DNA of 64,000 bases from Acinetobacter seifertii (GCF_000368065.1 NZ_KB851200.1:1357204-1421203), one strand, 5' to 3'; counted from the stretch's first letter, positions 27,300-36,817 are shown. Made by a program: numbers and translations. Notes: generated by a model not told the origin, from the letters alone.

Positions 27300-27806
27300 C
27301 TAAACTAATTTTTCCTTAGCAATCACAATTCCATTGTTATCTGCATAAATGAAATCTCCAGATTGAATTGTGACTCCACCAAAATACAAAGGAATATCTA
27401 CTTCACCAATGCCCTTACGATTACTTTTTTGTGGAATTGCTGCCAATGCATGTACACCTAAATCCAGAGTTGCAAGTGCATCAACATCTCGTACACAGCC
27501 GTAAATAATCACGCCATTCCAGTTATTTTTAACTGCCGACTCAGCAATCATATCTCCCATAAGTGCACAGCGCATTGAAGCACCACCATCCACAACCAAC
27601 ACCTTCCCTGTACCATCCGTTGCCAATAACTCTTTTACACGTGAGTTATCTTCAAAGCACTTTACAGTTACAACCTGTCCGCCAAAGGTTTGACGCGCAC
27701 CATAACTTTTAAAGAACTTACCATCCATTGAGGGTATGACCACTTGTAAATCTTTTTCTGGGTTATCATCCAATAAATCACATGTCACAAATGGTACTCT
27801 AGACAC
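27300..27806 (-). CDS. rraA: RraA-family protein (RNase E inhibitor / HMG-type aldolase fold)
   Basis: A 168-residue member of the RraA family. It shows FVTCDLLDDNPEKDLQVV at the N-terminus, the GKVLVVDGGASMRCALMGD core and NGVIIYGCVRDVDALATLDL. The family includes regulators that bind RNase E and metal-dependent 4-hydroxy-4-methyl-2-oxoglutarate aldolases; the GxxxRD segment fits both. Spacing suggests transcription with the downstream GST-like gene (24 bases) and the Rossmann gene upstream (12 bases). Confidence 0.88.
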   Translation of the reverse strand: MSRVPFVTCDLLDDNPEKDLQVVIPSMDGKFFKSYGARQTFGGQVVTVKCFEDNSRVKELLATDGTGKVLVVDGGASMRCALMGDMIAESAVKNNWNGVIIYGCVRDVDALATLDLGVHALAAIPQKSNRKGIGEVDIPLYFGGVTIQSGDFIYADNNGIVIAKEKLV

Positions 27807-27818
27807 TTTTATTCTCCC

Positions 27819-28484
27819 TTATCGAGTTTGCTGTATGCTCAGATTATCATATCGCTTAAATGCTTCAATTTGCGCTAGCGCCGCTACGACCATGGTATGA
27901 GCCAATTGCTCAGCAGTAACGGGTTTATATTTGAATGGTTTATGCCATTTATTTTCAATGAATTTAAATAGGCTTTGTCCTAAATCTTCAATAAAACGCA
28001 CATCGCTACGTTTACCAATTAATAAAGATGGTTGGAAAATCGATAATTTTTCAATATCTAAACTTTGAATATAGTCTTCGAGTTGTCCTTTTACTTTATT
28101 GTAAAAAACTGGTGACTTAGCATTTGCTCCAAGCGCACTCACAATTAAGAAATGCATATGTTTATCTTGGATCAAGTCGGCAAAATGAGCATTTATTTCA
28201 TAGTCAACAGCATAAAAGGCTTTCTTTGAACCTGCTATTTTTAGAGTTGTACCTAAGCAGCTAAATGCATGAGTATGATCATTTACGTCTTCGTCATTAA
28301 GTAATAAAAAATCCTCTATGACTAGTTGAGTAACTTTTTTATATGTATTAAGTAGTTGCGATTCTTTTCTAACAACAACCGTAATTGCTTCAAATTCTGG
28401 TGTTTGCTCAAGCTGCTCTACAAGAGCTAAACCAACAAGTCCTGTAGCACCTACTACAATTGCTTTTTTCTTGCTTATAGTCAT
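27819..28484 (-). CDS. NAD(P)-binding Rossmann-fold protein (atypical SDR)
   Basis: A 221-residue protein of the atypical short-chain dehydrogenase group related to HTATIP2/YbjT. The nucleotide motif is AIVVGATGLVGLALVEQLEQ at about residues 8-27; FSCLGTTLKIAGSKKAFYAVDY and IFQPSLLIGKRSDVRF are also typical. It is first in the run Rossmann-rraA-GST and divergent from rpsT. Substrate unknown; such proteins often act as redox sensors or epimerase-like enzymes. Confidence 0.82.
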   Translation of the reverse strand: MTISKKKAIVVGATGLVGLALVEQLEQTPEFEAITVVVRKESQLLNTYKKVTQLVIEDFLLLNDEDVNDHTHAFSCLGTTLKIAGSKKAFYAVDYEINAHFADLIQDKHMHFLIVSALGANAKSPVFYNKVKGQLEDYIQSLDIEKLSIFQPSLLIGKRSDVRFIEDLGQSLFKFIENKWHKPFKYKPVTAEQLAHTMVVAALAQIEAFKRYDNLSIQQTR

Positions 28485-28575
28485 TTTTTATCCAACCTTC
28501 TTTAAGTTTGTTTCAAATTTAACCTTTTCTTACGCTTTTAGCAGCCCCTAAAACGGCTTAAAATGCTCGCAAGGC

Positions 28576-28689
28576 TTGACTTCACGGTGTTGATTCATCA
28601 CAATATGGCACTTGTTTACGGGCTGGTGATGGTTACACCAGTTTACTGGATTGACCACAGCCCGCCCAGACCAACTTATTTTCAAGGAG
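28576..28689 (+). promoter_or_regulatory. rpsT promoter and structured leader
   Basis: TTGACT at 28576-28581 with a CACAAT 17 bases on (28599-28604) is the best promoter. The leader then folds: CGGGCT (28619-28624) pairs with AGCCCG (28659-28664) and encloses GGTG/CACC (28625-28628/28636-28639). The ribosome site AAGGAG is at 28684-28689, seven bases before a GTG start. The structure plus a non-ATG start suggests autoregulation by S20, known in E. coli through other sequences; this is inference. Confidence 0.5.
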
Positions 28690-28696
28690 TGCAAGA

Positions 28697-28963
28697 GTGG
28701 CAAACTCTGCTCAAGCTAAAAAACGTGCGCGCCAAAACGTTACAGCGCGTAAACACAACGCAAGCTTGCGTTCTATGGTTCGTACTTACATCAAGCGTAC
28801 TTTAAGTGCAATCGCTGGTGGTGATTATGCAGTTGCTACAGAAGCTTATAAAAAAGCTGTTCCTGTAATCGACCGCATGGCTGATAAAGGCATCATCCAC
28901 AAAAATAAAGCTGCTCGTCATAAGAGCCGTTTAAATGCTCAAGTTAAAGCGTTAGCTAACTAA
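28697..28963 (+). CDS. rpsT: 30S ribosomal protein S20
   Basis: An 88-residue basic protein with the S20 sequence [34 protein letters not shown] and [17 protein letters not shown]. It binds 16S rRNA early in 30S assembly. The start is GTG, supported by AAGGAG seven bases upstream; E. coli rpsT uses UUG, so a weak start seems to be a recurring feature. A strong terminator follows. Confidence 0.97.
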   Translation: MANSAQAKKRARQNVTARKHNASLRSMVRTYIKRTLSAIAGGDYAVATEAYKKAVPVIDRMADKGIIHKNKAARHKSRLNAQVKALAN

Positions 28964-28975
28964 TTTGAAGCATAT

Positions 28976-29001
28976 AAAAAAAGCCCAATAGGGCTTTTTT
29001 T
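28976..29001. terminator. Terminator between rpsT and the histidine phosphatase gene
   Basis: Seven A's, GCCC, loop AATA, GGGC and seven T's: an intrinsic terminator working in both directions. Confidence 0.9.
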
Positions 29002-29021
29002 ATTATTTATATTTTTTGCTT

Positions 29022-29756
29022 TTACTGTTCATTATGAAATTTTGATACGTCCAACTCGTAAGCCTTGCCTCTCCAAATCCACTTTAATTTACAGTTGGGA
29101 AATTCATCCCCTTCAAACCATACAAATAAACCTTCCATCATTGCAGGCCAATCTGCCTTTTGTATCTGATTATTACCCGAAATTACAGCAACTATAGCTG
29201 CAATAATCGTGTCATGACTTACAGCTAAACTTAGCCCACTTTTTGTTTTAGGATGAGTTCGATAAATCAGTTCTAATACATCTAAAACACCAGTAATTGG
29301 ATGTTTCATGCCTGGCAAAGCATTATTCACAAAACTATTAATAAACCCGAGTGCCCCTTGTTTACGAAAATAAGGAGCAGCCTGCTGAATATCGAGTACA
29401 AAACTTCCCGGCTCTACCAATAAGCCTTGCTCAACAATTTCAATCGTATGCGTATTAGGTTCAGGACTTACACCGTCTGCACCCTCAATCATAAGTGCAG
29501 CCGTATCGACACAACGTTGAATTGGACTAGAAATACAGTGTTGAATCACACGATCCGTATTTTTAATTAAGTAGCTACCCCATGCTTGTGCAAGCTCACG
29601 GCCTTGAGGAGTAAGTTGAAGGTCGTATCCCGCCAAGCCTTGCCCATCTACCAGCTCTCTTAAAGAGTGACGTGTAAAAAGGGTTACAGGGGTTGAAGCA
29701 TCAGGCAATAAATCAATTGCTTCAAACATGCTTTTAGGCAATAAATCGAGTGCCAT
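29022..29756 (-). CDS. Histidine phosphatase superfamily protein
   Basis: A 244-residue protein of the histidine phosphatase superfamily. The phosphate-binding RHS motif is in VTLFTRHSLREL (family: RHG), with SSPIQRCVDTAALM and the second catalytic His in LAVSHDTIIAAIV. The Gly of RHG is replaced by Ser, which is tolerated in some branches. I choose the ATG at 29756 (MALDLLPK); a TTG eight codons earlier is also in frame. No signal peptide, so cytoplasmic. Substrate unknown. It lies next to the cysQ remnant on the same strand. Confidence 0.75.
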   Translation of the reverse strand: MALDLLPKSMFEAIDLLPDASTPVTLFTRHSLRELVDGQGLAGYDLQLTPQGRELAQAWGSYLIKNTDRVIQHCISSPIQRCVDTAALMIEGADGVSPEPNTHTIEIVEQGLLVEPGSFVLDIQQAAPYFRKQGALGFINSFVNNALPGMKHPITGVLDVLELIYRTHPKTKSGLSLAVSHDTIIAAIVAVISGNNQIQKADWPAMMEGLFVWFEGDEFPNCKLKWIWRGKAYELDVSKFHNEQ

Positions 29757-29813
29757 TTTGATCGTATCATCTTTTCTCAATATTTTGCCACTATAGCATG
29801 TCTACAATAACTC

Positions 29814-30190
29814 TCAATCCAAAACACCCGATTGAGCCAAAGCTTCAAATGCTATTTTTTTGCTTTCTTGATCACGAAATGCGATAAAGCCCCCGTTTAA
29901 TACAGTATCACGTTGGTTATATTCAAAGGGTTTACCTTTTAAGGTGAGTAACCCCCCACCTATACTCTCTAATAATCCCTGACCTGAGCTGGTATCCCAT
30001 TCAGAGGTAGGATGAAATCTAGGGTAAATATCAATTTCACCTTCTAACATCATGCAAAACTTATAAGCACTTCCCGCTTCACGTCGAATTACGGTACGTT
30101 TTTTTTCAATCGGTTCAATAAATTTATGATATTTCGGATTTTTACTACTATGGCTTAAACCAATTTGTACAGGTGCTTGTGTTGAATAGG
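29814..30190 (-). pseudogene. cysQ: 3' half of cysQ, 5' end deleted
   Basis: About 125 C-terminal residues of 3'(2'),5'-bisphosphate nucleotidase, which clears PAP made in sulfate assimilation. Recognisable parts are IGLSHSSKNPKYHKF, RREAGSAYKFCMMLEGEIDI, the metal-site segment SEWDTSSGQGLLESIGG, and the NGGFIAF tail. The N-terminal half, with the main metal ligands, is missing: upstream of about 30190 the sequence turns into an oppositely oriented TonB-receptor gene. The piece cannot make a working enzyme. A short ORF from the ATG at 30053 remains. Confidence 0.85.
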
Positions 30191-31376
30191 GTTCGCAGTT
30201 GGAGCGAGCTATCGTTATGAAGATTGGACTTCAAAAGTAATTGCTGATGTTGCTCGACTTGCTCCTAGTACTGGTAATGATCCAGATGAACCAGAAAATA
30301 AAGGTGATCGTAATATCAAATCGGTATTTACCGAATTTCATATTCCACTGCACAAAACTTTAGAAGCTCAAATTGCTGCTCGTTATGATGACTACAATGA
30401 TTTTGGTGATACCTTTAATCCAAAATTCGCACTTCGTTGGGAACCAATTAAACAACTGATGTTCCGTACCACTTATAGTACAGGTTTCAGAGCACCTACA
30501 CTTTGGGAGGTTAATGGGCCAAACTCAGTAACGAATACTGGTGCAACATATAATGACCCAGCACTTTGCCCTGGAGGTGTTATACAACCTGGAGGTAAAA
30601 AAGAACGCGACTGTAATATGCAGTTTAAACGCCAAAATGGTGGAAACAAGAGTCTTGATCCTGAAGAGTCTAAATCTTTTACAGCAGGCTTAGTCTTTGA
30701 ACCTGTTAAAAATTTAGCCTTTACTCTCGATTACTTCAATATAGAAGTGGACAAGCAAATTGCTACTCTATCTGAAGCTGCTATTTTTAATGACCCTGTA
30801 AAATATGCAGACAAATTTGTACGTAATGCTGATGGCTCACTAAATTATATTATTACTACACAACAAAATTTAGGTGGCATTAAAACATCTGGTTTTGATG
30901 TGGGCTTAAGTTGGGTTTCCCCAATGACAGCTACAGGTCGATTTGGTTTCAATATTGATGGCACATATATCACAGACTACAAATATCAAGCAGAACCAGA
31001 TGGTGAATGGATAGGTGTTGCAGGCTCATATACTGGCTTAGATTATCAATCAATTATTCTTCGCTGGAAACATACCGCCAATGTGAATTGGAACTACGAA
31101 AATTGGGCTTTAAACCTACAACAAAACTTCTCACGCGGTTATCAAGATCAAAACTCAAATGATCAAAACCATAGAGTAAGTGATTACACAACTTACAATA
31201 TTTCAGGCACTTACAAAGGCTTTAAAAACCTAGAGTTAACAGCAGGTATTAAGAATATTTTTGATGAAGATCCACCTGCTTCTAATGTAATTGATAACTT
31301 CCAAATGGGATATGACCCACGTTACGCAGATCCTTTAGGACGCACTTACTTTGTACGAGGTACATATAAGTTCTAA
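30186..31376 (+). pseudogene. 3' part of a TonB-dependent receptor gene, 5' end deleted
   Basis: An open frame of 396 codons encodes the C-terminal part of an outer-membrane TonB-dependent receptor. It starts abruptly at AVGASYRYEDWTSKVIADVA and shows barrel strands such as AQIAARYDDYNDFGDTFNP, TTYSTGFRAPTLWEVNG and TAGIKNIFDEDPPAS, ending in the insertion-signal Phe (YFVRGTYKF). The signal peptide, TonB box and plug domain are absent because the junction with cysQ lies at about 30185-30197. The ligand is unknown. Its neighbours tonB-exbB-exbD-exbD directly downstream suggest that the whole formed one uptake system. Confidence 0.85.
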
Positions 31377-31485
31377 ATGGTTGTTCTGCAAATATAACAC
31401 TCAAAAGTTAGTTTGCAGAACAAATACTCATTCTTAGCCAAACAGTTATTTCAAAAATTGTTTGTCTACAGTTTCAGGAGTAACT

Positions 31486-32208
31486 ATGGGCATGACTTTT
31501 ACAGACATAGAAAATAAATCTGCCAAACGCCTTATTGGTATTGCTGCAGTAATTTTTCTGCATCTTCTTGTTGCCTATATTCTGATGTCAGGTTTAGCAA
31601 ACAATATTCAAAAACCAGCAGAAAAACCTGTGGAATTACAAATTATTCAGGATATTAAACCGCCTCCACCACCAAAACCAGAGGAGCCTAAACCTAAGGA
31701 AAAACCACCTGAACCGCCAAAAATGGTGGAAAAAGTTGCCAAGGTTCCAGAGCCTCCTAAACAGGTTGAGAAAGTTGTGACTCCTGTGCAAAAAAACACT
31801 CCAATAGCTCAACCAACTAAAGTTGCGACTCCTGCTCCAGCAGCACCGGCTGCACCTAGTGCACCATCACCAAGTCCAGTTGCGGCACCTGCACCAGCTG
31901 CGGCTGCTCCAGCACCTAAACCAGCTGGCGCAACTCGTGGCGTTTCAGAAGGTTCCGCAGGTTGTGAAAAACCAGAGTATCCACGTGAAGCACTGATGAA
32001 TGAAGAACAAGGTACGGTGCGCATACGTGTTTTAGTTGATACTTCCGGCAAAGTGATTGATGCGAAGGTGAAAAAATCGAGTGGTAGCAAAACCTTAGAT
32101 AAAGCAGCAACTAAAGCTTACAGCCTATGTACATTCAAACCAGCAATGAAAGATGGTGTGCCTCAGCAGGACTGGTATGAAATTGAATATCCTTTCGTAA
32201 TTGAATGA
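31486..32208 (+). CDS. tonB: Energy-transducing protein TonB
   Basis: A 240-residue TonB. A cytoplasmic start is followed by one membrane helix (LIGIAAVIFLHLLVAYILM), a long Pro/Lys/Glu then Pro/Ala-rich spacer across the periplasm and a C-terminal domain (YPREALMNEEQGTVRIRVLV) that contacts TonB boxes. I choose the ATG at 31486, with AGGAG five bases upstream. It belongs to the tonB-exbB-exbD-exbD operon and lies 109 bases after the truncated receptor gene. The promoter may lie in that gap or have been lost with the deletion. Confidence 0.93.
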   Translation: MGMTFTDIENKSAKRLIGIAAVIFLHLLVAYILMSGLANNIQKPAEKPVELQIIQDIKPPPPPKPEEPKPKEKPPEPPKMVEKVAKVPEPPKQVEKVVTPVQKNTPIAQPTKVATPAPAAPAAPSAPSPSPVAAPAPAAAAPAPKPAGATRGVSEGSAGCEKPEYPREALMNEEQGTVRIRVLVDTSGKVIDAKVKKSSGSKTLDKAATKAYSLCTFKPAMKDGVPQQDWYEIEYPFVIE

Positions 32209-32249
32209 ACAAATTGAATTAATCAGAAATTAAAAATATTGGAGAAAAT

Positions 32250-33131
32250 ATGATGAAAAAATCAACTCAACCGCTAGTACGTTTCGCTTCTGCAAGCCTA
32301 ATCGCAGCTTGCTCACTGCTCCCATTAAGTACAGCTTTTGCAGAAGAAACGAGCAATACTCCTGTTGCAACCGCAACAACTGAAGCAACCTCAAACTCAA
32401 GCACACCGACTCCACCGCCAAAGCCTGCAACGAGTAAAACCGTTAAAAACCCTTATGGTTTAGAAGCACTTTGGCGTGAAGGTGATTTAGTTGCAAAATC
32501 AACCCTATTCATATTAGTACTTATGTCTATCGGTACATGGTACATCATCGTTTCTAAACTATTACAACAAGGAAAAGTTAAACGACAAGGAAAAGAAGCT
32601 GAAAGACATTTCTGGGAAGCTACTTCTCTTGATAATGCTGCTGAAGGTTTAGAACAAAGTAGCGCTTATCGATTTATTGCAGAAAAAGGAATTAACTCAA
32701 CTAAGTCACACGGCGGTTCGTTACTTGAACGCATTGACTTCAATACTTGGGTAAGCATTTCAATACAACGTTCAATTGAAAAAGTACAAAACCACTTAAG
32801 TGGAGGTTTAGCCTTTTTAGCAACGGTTGGATCTACAGCCCCTTTCGTAGGTCTATTCGGAACAGTATGGGGAATCTATCACGCGTTAACAGCTATCGGG
32901 ATTTCAGGACAGGCATCTATTGATAAAGTTGCAGGTCCAGTTGGTGAAGCACTGATTATGACAGCTATTGGTCTTGCAGTCGCAGTACCAGCGGTGCTTG
33001 GTTATAACTGGTTGACTCGCCGCAATAAAGCAGTGATGGAAAACGTGCGTTCATTTGGTTCAGATTTACATGCAGTTTTATTAAGCGGAGAAATTAATAC
33101 TAATAATTCAGTTAACCGCAGTATTAAATAA
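32250..33131 (+). CDS. exbB: Proton channel ExbB with N-terminal extension
   Basis: A 293-residue ExbB/TolQ-family protein. It opens with a signal-like peptide (likely cut in STAFA-EE), then a Thr/Pro-rich periplasmic linker (about residues 32-62), then three membrane helices: ALWREGDLVAKSTLFILVLM, LAFLATVGSTAPFVGLFGTV and IMTAIGLAVAVPAVLGYNWL. The conserved GLFGTVWGI is the channel signature. It works with ExbD to energise TonB. The extension is longer than in E. coli ExbB but known in other genera. Confidence 0.93.
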   Translation: MMKKSTQPLVRFASASLIAACSLLPLSTAFAEETSNTPVATATTEATSNSSTPTPPPKPATSKTVKNPYGLEALWREGDLVAKSTLFILVLMSIGTWYIIVSKLLQQGKVKRQGKEAERHFWEATSLDNAAEGLEQSSAYRFIAEKGINSTKSHGGSLLERIDFNTWVSISIQRSIEKVQNHLSGGLAFLATVGSTAPFVGLFGTVWGIYHALTAIGISGQASIDKVAGPVGEALIMTAIGLAVAVPAVLGYNWLTRRNKAVMENVRSFGSDLHAVLLSGEINTNNSVNRSIK

Positions 33132-33146
33132 TCAGGAGCAAACATT

Positions 33147-33569
33147 ATGGGTATGAGTGTTGGTTCTGAAGATGAAGACGAAATGATTGGAACAATTAAC
33201 ACGACGCCTCTGGTGGACGTCATGTTGGTTTTACTTATTATTTTCCTAATTACGATTCCGGTAGTTACACATACAGTACCTGTGAAACTACCTGAAGAAA
33301 AAAATACGCCGTACGCAACTACGCCTGAAAATATTCAACTCTCAGTCAATAAGAAAGGAGATATTTTCTGGAATGAAAGTTATGTACCAAATAAAGAAAT
33401 TTTATTAGCGAAATTACAGGCTGTGGCGCAAAAAAGACCGCAGCCAGAGGTACATATTCGAGGAGATCAGCTTACCCATTTTGAAGCGATAGATCAGGTC
33501 ATTAGTACGACCAAACAAGCTGGTATTGGCAAAATTGCCTTTGTTACTACCCCTCCAGCCTCCCCATAA
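33147..33569 (+). CDS. exbD: ExbD-family protein, first copy
   Basis: A 140-residue ExbD with a cytoplasmic N-terminus, one membrane helix carrying the essential Asp in INTTPLVDVMLVLLIIF and a periplasmic domain. AGGAG precedes the ATG. It lies 15 bases after exbB. Two ExbD genes in tandem are present; the two share only family-level similarity, so a mixed ExbD oligomer is possible. Confidence 0.93.
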   Translation: MGMSVGSEDEDEMIGTINTTPLVDVMLVLLIIFLITIPVVTHTVPVKLPEEKNTPYATTPENIQLSVNKKGDIFWNESYVPNKEILLAKLQAVAQKRPQPEVHIRGDQLTHFEAIDQVISTTKQAGIGKIAFVTTPPASP

Positions 33570-33588
33570 CTGTTTTAAGGAGAATCTT

Positions 33589-34002
33589 ATGGGTATGAAT
33601 GTCGGTTCAAATAATGATGATGATGTGATGTTGGAAGTCAACATGACACCGCTTATTGATGTCATGTTGGTACTCATCATTATGTTTATTATTACCATAC
33701 CTGCACCCAACAACGCGATTAATATTAATCTGCCAAATGGCACACCGCCACCAACAAATGAAAAGCCACCCGAAGTTATTGATGTAAGAATTGATTCAAC
33801 TGGTCAAGTATTTTGGAATAATCAAAAGGTTTCTGACCGCAAAGCACTAGAGACTTTATTTCAAGGTGTTGTTGCCAAAAAAGATCAAGACCAGATCAAA
33901 CTCAAACCAGACCAGATGGCTGAATATAAAAATGTAGCGATGGTGATGGCTACAGCACAGCGTTTAGGTGTAACTAAAATTGGAATTGTAAGCAGTAACT
34001 AA
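33589..34002 (+). CDS. exbD: ExbD-family protein, second copy
   Basis: A 137-residue ExbD with the Asp-bearing membrane segment MTPLIDVMLVLIIMFIITIP and a periplasmic domain ending GVTKIGIVSSN. The ATG at 33589 has AAGGAG upstream and directly mirrors the MGM-VGS start of the first copy. It ends the operon, followed by a strong terminator. Confidence 0.93.
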   Translation: MGMNVGSNNDDDVMLEVNMTPLIDVMLVLIIMFIITIPAPNNAININLPNGTPPPTNEKPPEVIDVRIDSTGQVFWNNQKVSDRKALETLFQGVVAKKDQDQIKLKPDQMAEYKNVAMVMATAQRLGVTKIGIVSSN

Positions 34003-34038
34003 TATTACTTTTAATCTATTTAACTCTATTAACTCCTG

Positions 34039-34069
34039 CGCTAACTTGAATCTTCAGTTAGCGTTTTTT
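34039..34069 (+). terminator. Terminator of the tonB-exbBDD operon
   Basis: CGCTAAC (34039-34045) pairs with GTTAGCG (34057-34063), followed by a run of eight T's. The stem overlaps the stop codon of the convergent acetyltransferase remnant. Confidence 0.85.
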
Positions 34070-34524
34070 TTGAAGCGAAATATTCAACTCTAAAATAATA
34101 TCTCCACACTCATCATATTCTCCAGTTTCTATAAAACCCATTTTTTTATAAAGTTTTCCAGCCACATAGTTGGATGACTTATACATCGTTCTAATTCGTT
34201 TAGCTTCTTTTGTAGCCATTTCATCAATTGCCATTTGCAATCCCTTGGTACCATAACCTTTAGCTTGATGATCTTTGCTAATCATAAAACGAAATAACCA
34301 AAATAATGTCTTATCAGGTGGATCAATTTCGACGCAATACATCAGAACCCAACGACTTCATCATTAAAACAGATGACTCTTGGACAGTAATGTTCTTCTA
34401 CTTTAGACTCAGCAATAGAATATACATTTGGTGCAACATAATCTTTTTGAGATTCATCCAATGATAATCTTGCACATAGAATCCAATTCTTACGATCAAG
34501 ATCTTTTAAAATAATCAAATGCAA
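34058..34524 (-). pseudogene. GNAT acetyltransferase split by a -1 frameshift
   Basis: Two adjacent frames form one GNAT-family acetyltransferase resembling BltD/PaiA polyamine acetyltransferases. The first (34524-34342) runs from MHLIILKDLDRKNWIL to NDEVVGF; the second (34342-34058) begins MYCVEIDPPDKTLFWLF and has the acetyl-CoA loop DHQAKGYGTKG and SNYVAGKLYKKMGF. At the junction the sequence reads GGGTTCTGATG; one missing base after TTC would restore the VGF-x-MYCV reading. Stop and start overlap (TGATG), so coupled reinitiation making two pieces is possible. The cause may be mutation or an assembly error. Confidence 0.8.
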
Positions 34525-34575
34525 AACCGTTTAGCTATAAATTCCCTTTCTATAAGCACAAAACATACCGAAAAT

Positions 34576-34603
34576 AAAAAAAGCCCCCGAAGAGGCTTTT
34601 TTT
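34576..34603 (-). terminator. Terminator of glcB
   Basis: AAAAAAAGCC pairs with GGCTTTTTTT around an 8-base loop; its minus-strand U-run lies 16 bases past the glcB stop codon. Confidence 0.85.
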
Positions 34604-34618
34604 CAAAACAGGTTAAAA

Positions 34619-36784
34619 TTAGTCACCTGTATAACCTTTTAACTTTAAACGAGCAGCATGAAGTAACGGCTCAGTATAACCAGAAGGCTGTTCACAACCT
34701 TTAAAGATAAGATCAGAAGCTGCTTGGAAAGCAATATTCGTTTCAAAGTTAGCTGCCATTGGTTTATACAATGGGTCATTCGCATTTTGCTCATCAACAA
34801 TTTTTGCCATGCGTTTAAGCACTTCTTCAACTTGTTCACGAGTCACAATACCGTGACGTAACCAGTTCGCAACGTGTTGAGAAGAAATACGCAATGTTGC
34901 ACGGTCTTCCATTAAACCTACGTTGTTAATATCAGGAACTTTAGAACAACCCACGCCTAAGTCAACCCAACGAACAACGTAACCTAAAATACCTTGGCAG
35001 TTATTTTCAAGTTCATTGTTGATCTCTTCTGCTGACCAGTTTGTTTCTGGTGCAAATGGAGGAGTTAACAAGTCATCTAATGACAACATTTCTTCAGCTT
35101 TTAACTGATCTTGACGCGCTTTTACATTTACTTGATGGTAATGCATCGCATGAAGTACAGCACCAGTTGGTGATGGAACCCAAGCACATGAAGCACCAGC
35201 ATTTGGATGAGCAGCTTTAGTCGCTAACATATCTTTCATACTATCTGGTTTTGGCCACATGCCTTTACCAATTTGAGCTTTACCTTGTAAACCACATTTC
35301 AAACCAATGGCAACGTTACGATTTTCGTAAGCAGCAATCCATTTTTGTGTTTTAACCGCTTCTTTACGAACAACTGGTGCAGCTTCCATAGAAGTATGGA
35401 TTTCATCACCTGTACGGTCCATGAAACCAGTGTTAATAAAGATAGTACGATCTTTAGCAGCAGCAATACAGTTTTTCAAGTTTACAGATGTACGGCGTTC
35501 TTCATCCATAATACCGATTTTTAAAGATTTCGCGGGTAAACCTAATGCTTGCTCAGCACGTTCAAATAATTCAACAGCAAAAGCAACTTCTTCTGGACCA
35601 TGCATTTTTGGCTTAACAATATACATAGATCCTTTACGAGAGTTTTTATTTTCGTTCGTACTACGGATATCAGCAACTGATAACAATGGAGTTACCAATG
35701 CATCCATAATACCTTCGAAAATTTCTTCACCATCTACCAAAATAGCAGGATTCGTCATTAAGTGACCTACGTTACGAAGTAACATAAGTGAACGACCATG
35801 AAGTTTTGTTGTTCCACCAATTAAGTTTTTAATTTCACGGTCTTTGCTTAAAGCACGGACAATTGTTTTACCATTCTTTTCGATAGATTCTTGAAGTGTA
35901 CCCTTCATTAAACCTAACCAGTTACGGTAACCTTCAACTTTTTCTTCAGCATCTACAGCTGCAACAGAGTCTTCAAGATCTTGAATCGTCGTAACCGCAG
36001 CTTCAAGTGTTAAATCTTTAACACCCGCTAAATCAGTTTGACCAATTGGGCTATTTGCATCGATTTCAATAATGACATGCAAGCCATTACTTAAAAGTAC
36101 AACTTCTGAAGGATTTGCTTCTTCACCATTAAAACCAACGAACTGAGCTTCATGAGCTAAACCTGTTTGAGTACCATCTTTTAAAGTCACAACAAGTTTA
36201 TTTTGCTCAATTGCATATTTAGTTGCATCTGCGTGTGAGCCTTGTGCAAGCGGGAAAACCTCATTTAAGAAGTTTTTAGCAAACTCAATTACTTTAGCAC
36301 CACGTACAGGGTTATATCCTTTCCCTTTTTCAGCACCACCTTCTTCTGAAATTACATCGAAGCCATAAAGTGCATCATATAAAGAACCCCAACGTGCGTT
36401 TGCTGCATTTAAGCAATAACGTGCATTACGTACAGGTACTACTAACTGCGGCCCTGCTAATAATGCAATTTCTTCGTCTACATTTTCAGTTATGATCTGA
36501 AAATCTTCAACTTCTGGTAATAAATAACCAATTTCAGTTAAAAACGCTTTATAAGCACCTAATTCAAATTTGTTATTACGGTGCCATTCATCAATTTTTG
36601 CTTGTAATTCATCACGCTTAGCCAATAACGCTTTATTTTTTGGGCTAAGATCGACAACAACTTGCTCAAAGTTCTTCCAGTAAGTTTCACTATCTAAACC
36701 AGAACCTGGTAAAGCTTCATTTTCGATAAAATCGTAAAGTTCTTTAGCAATCGCTAACTTGCCTTTTTGAATACGTGCAGTCAT
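34619..36784 (-). CDS. glcB: Malate synthase G
   Basis: A 721-residue cytoplasmic enzyme that joins glyoxylate and acetyl-CoA to malate in the glyoxylate bypass. Family marks are [37 protein letters not shown], the catalytic region [16 protein letters not shown] with [17 protein letters not shown], and [17 protein letters not shown]. The length is that of isoform G. AGGAAAG precedes the ATG. A single-gene unit; growth on alkanes, fatty acids or acetate would require it. Confidence 0.97.
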   Translation of the reverse strand: MTARIQKGKLAIAKELYDFIENEALPGSGLDSETYWKNFEQVVVDLSPKNKALLAKRDELQAKIDEWHRNNKFELGAYKAFLTEIGYLLPEVEDFQIITENVDEEIALLAGPQLVVPVRNARYCLNAANARWGSLYDALYGFDVISEEGGAEKGKGYNPVRGAKVIEFAKNFLNEVFPLAQGSHADATKYAIEQNKLVVTLKDGTQTGLAHEAQFVGFNGEEANPSEVVLLSNGLHVIIEIDANSPIGQTDLAGVKDLTLEAAVTTIQDLEDSVAAVDAEEKVEGYRNWLGLMKGTLQESIEKNGKTIVRALSKDREIKNLIGGTTKLHGRSLMLLRNVGHLMTNPAILVDGEEIFEGIMDALVTPLLSVADIRSTNENKNSRKGSMYIVKPKMHGPEEVAFAVELFERAEQALGLPAKSLKIGIMDEERRTSVNLKNCIAAAKDRTIFINTGFMDRTGDEIHTSMEAAPVVRKEAVKTQKWIAAYENRNVAIGLKCGLQGKAQIGKGMWPKPDSMKDMLATKAAHPNAGASCAWVPSPTGAVLHAMHYHQVNVKARQDQLKAEEMLSLDDLLTPPFAPETNWSAEEINNELENNCQGILGYVVRWVDLGVGCSKVPDINNVGLMEDRATLRISSQHVANWLRHGIVTREQVEEVLKRMAKIVDEQNANDPLYKPMAANFETNIAFQAASDLIFKGCEQPSGYTEPLLHAARLKLKGYTGD

Positions 36785-36817
36785 TGTCTTTCCTGAAGTT
36801 GCTACTTTTTATACCAA

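Noticed and set aside
28563..28805. An 80-codon ORF over the rpsT leader
   Set aside because: It overlaps rpsT in another frame and spans the promoter and leader; S20 explains the coding signal.
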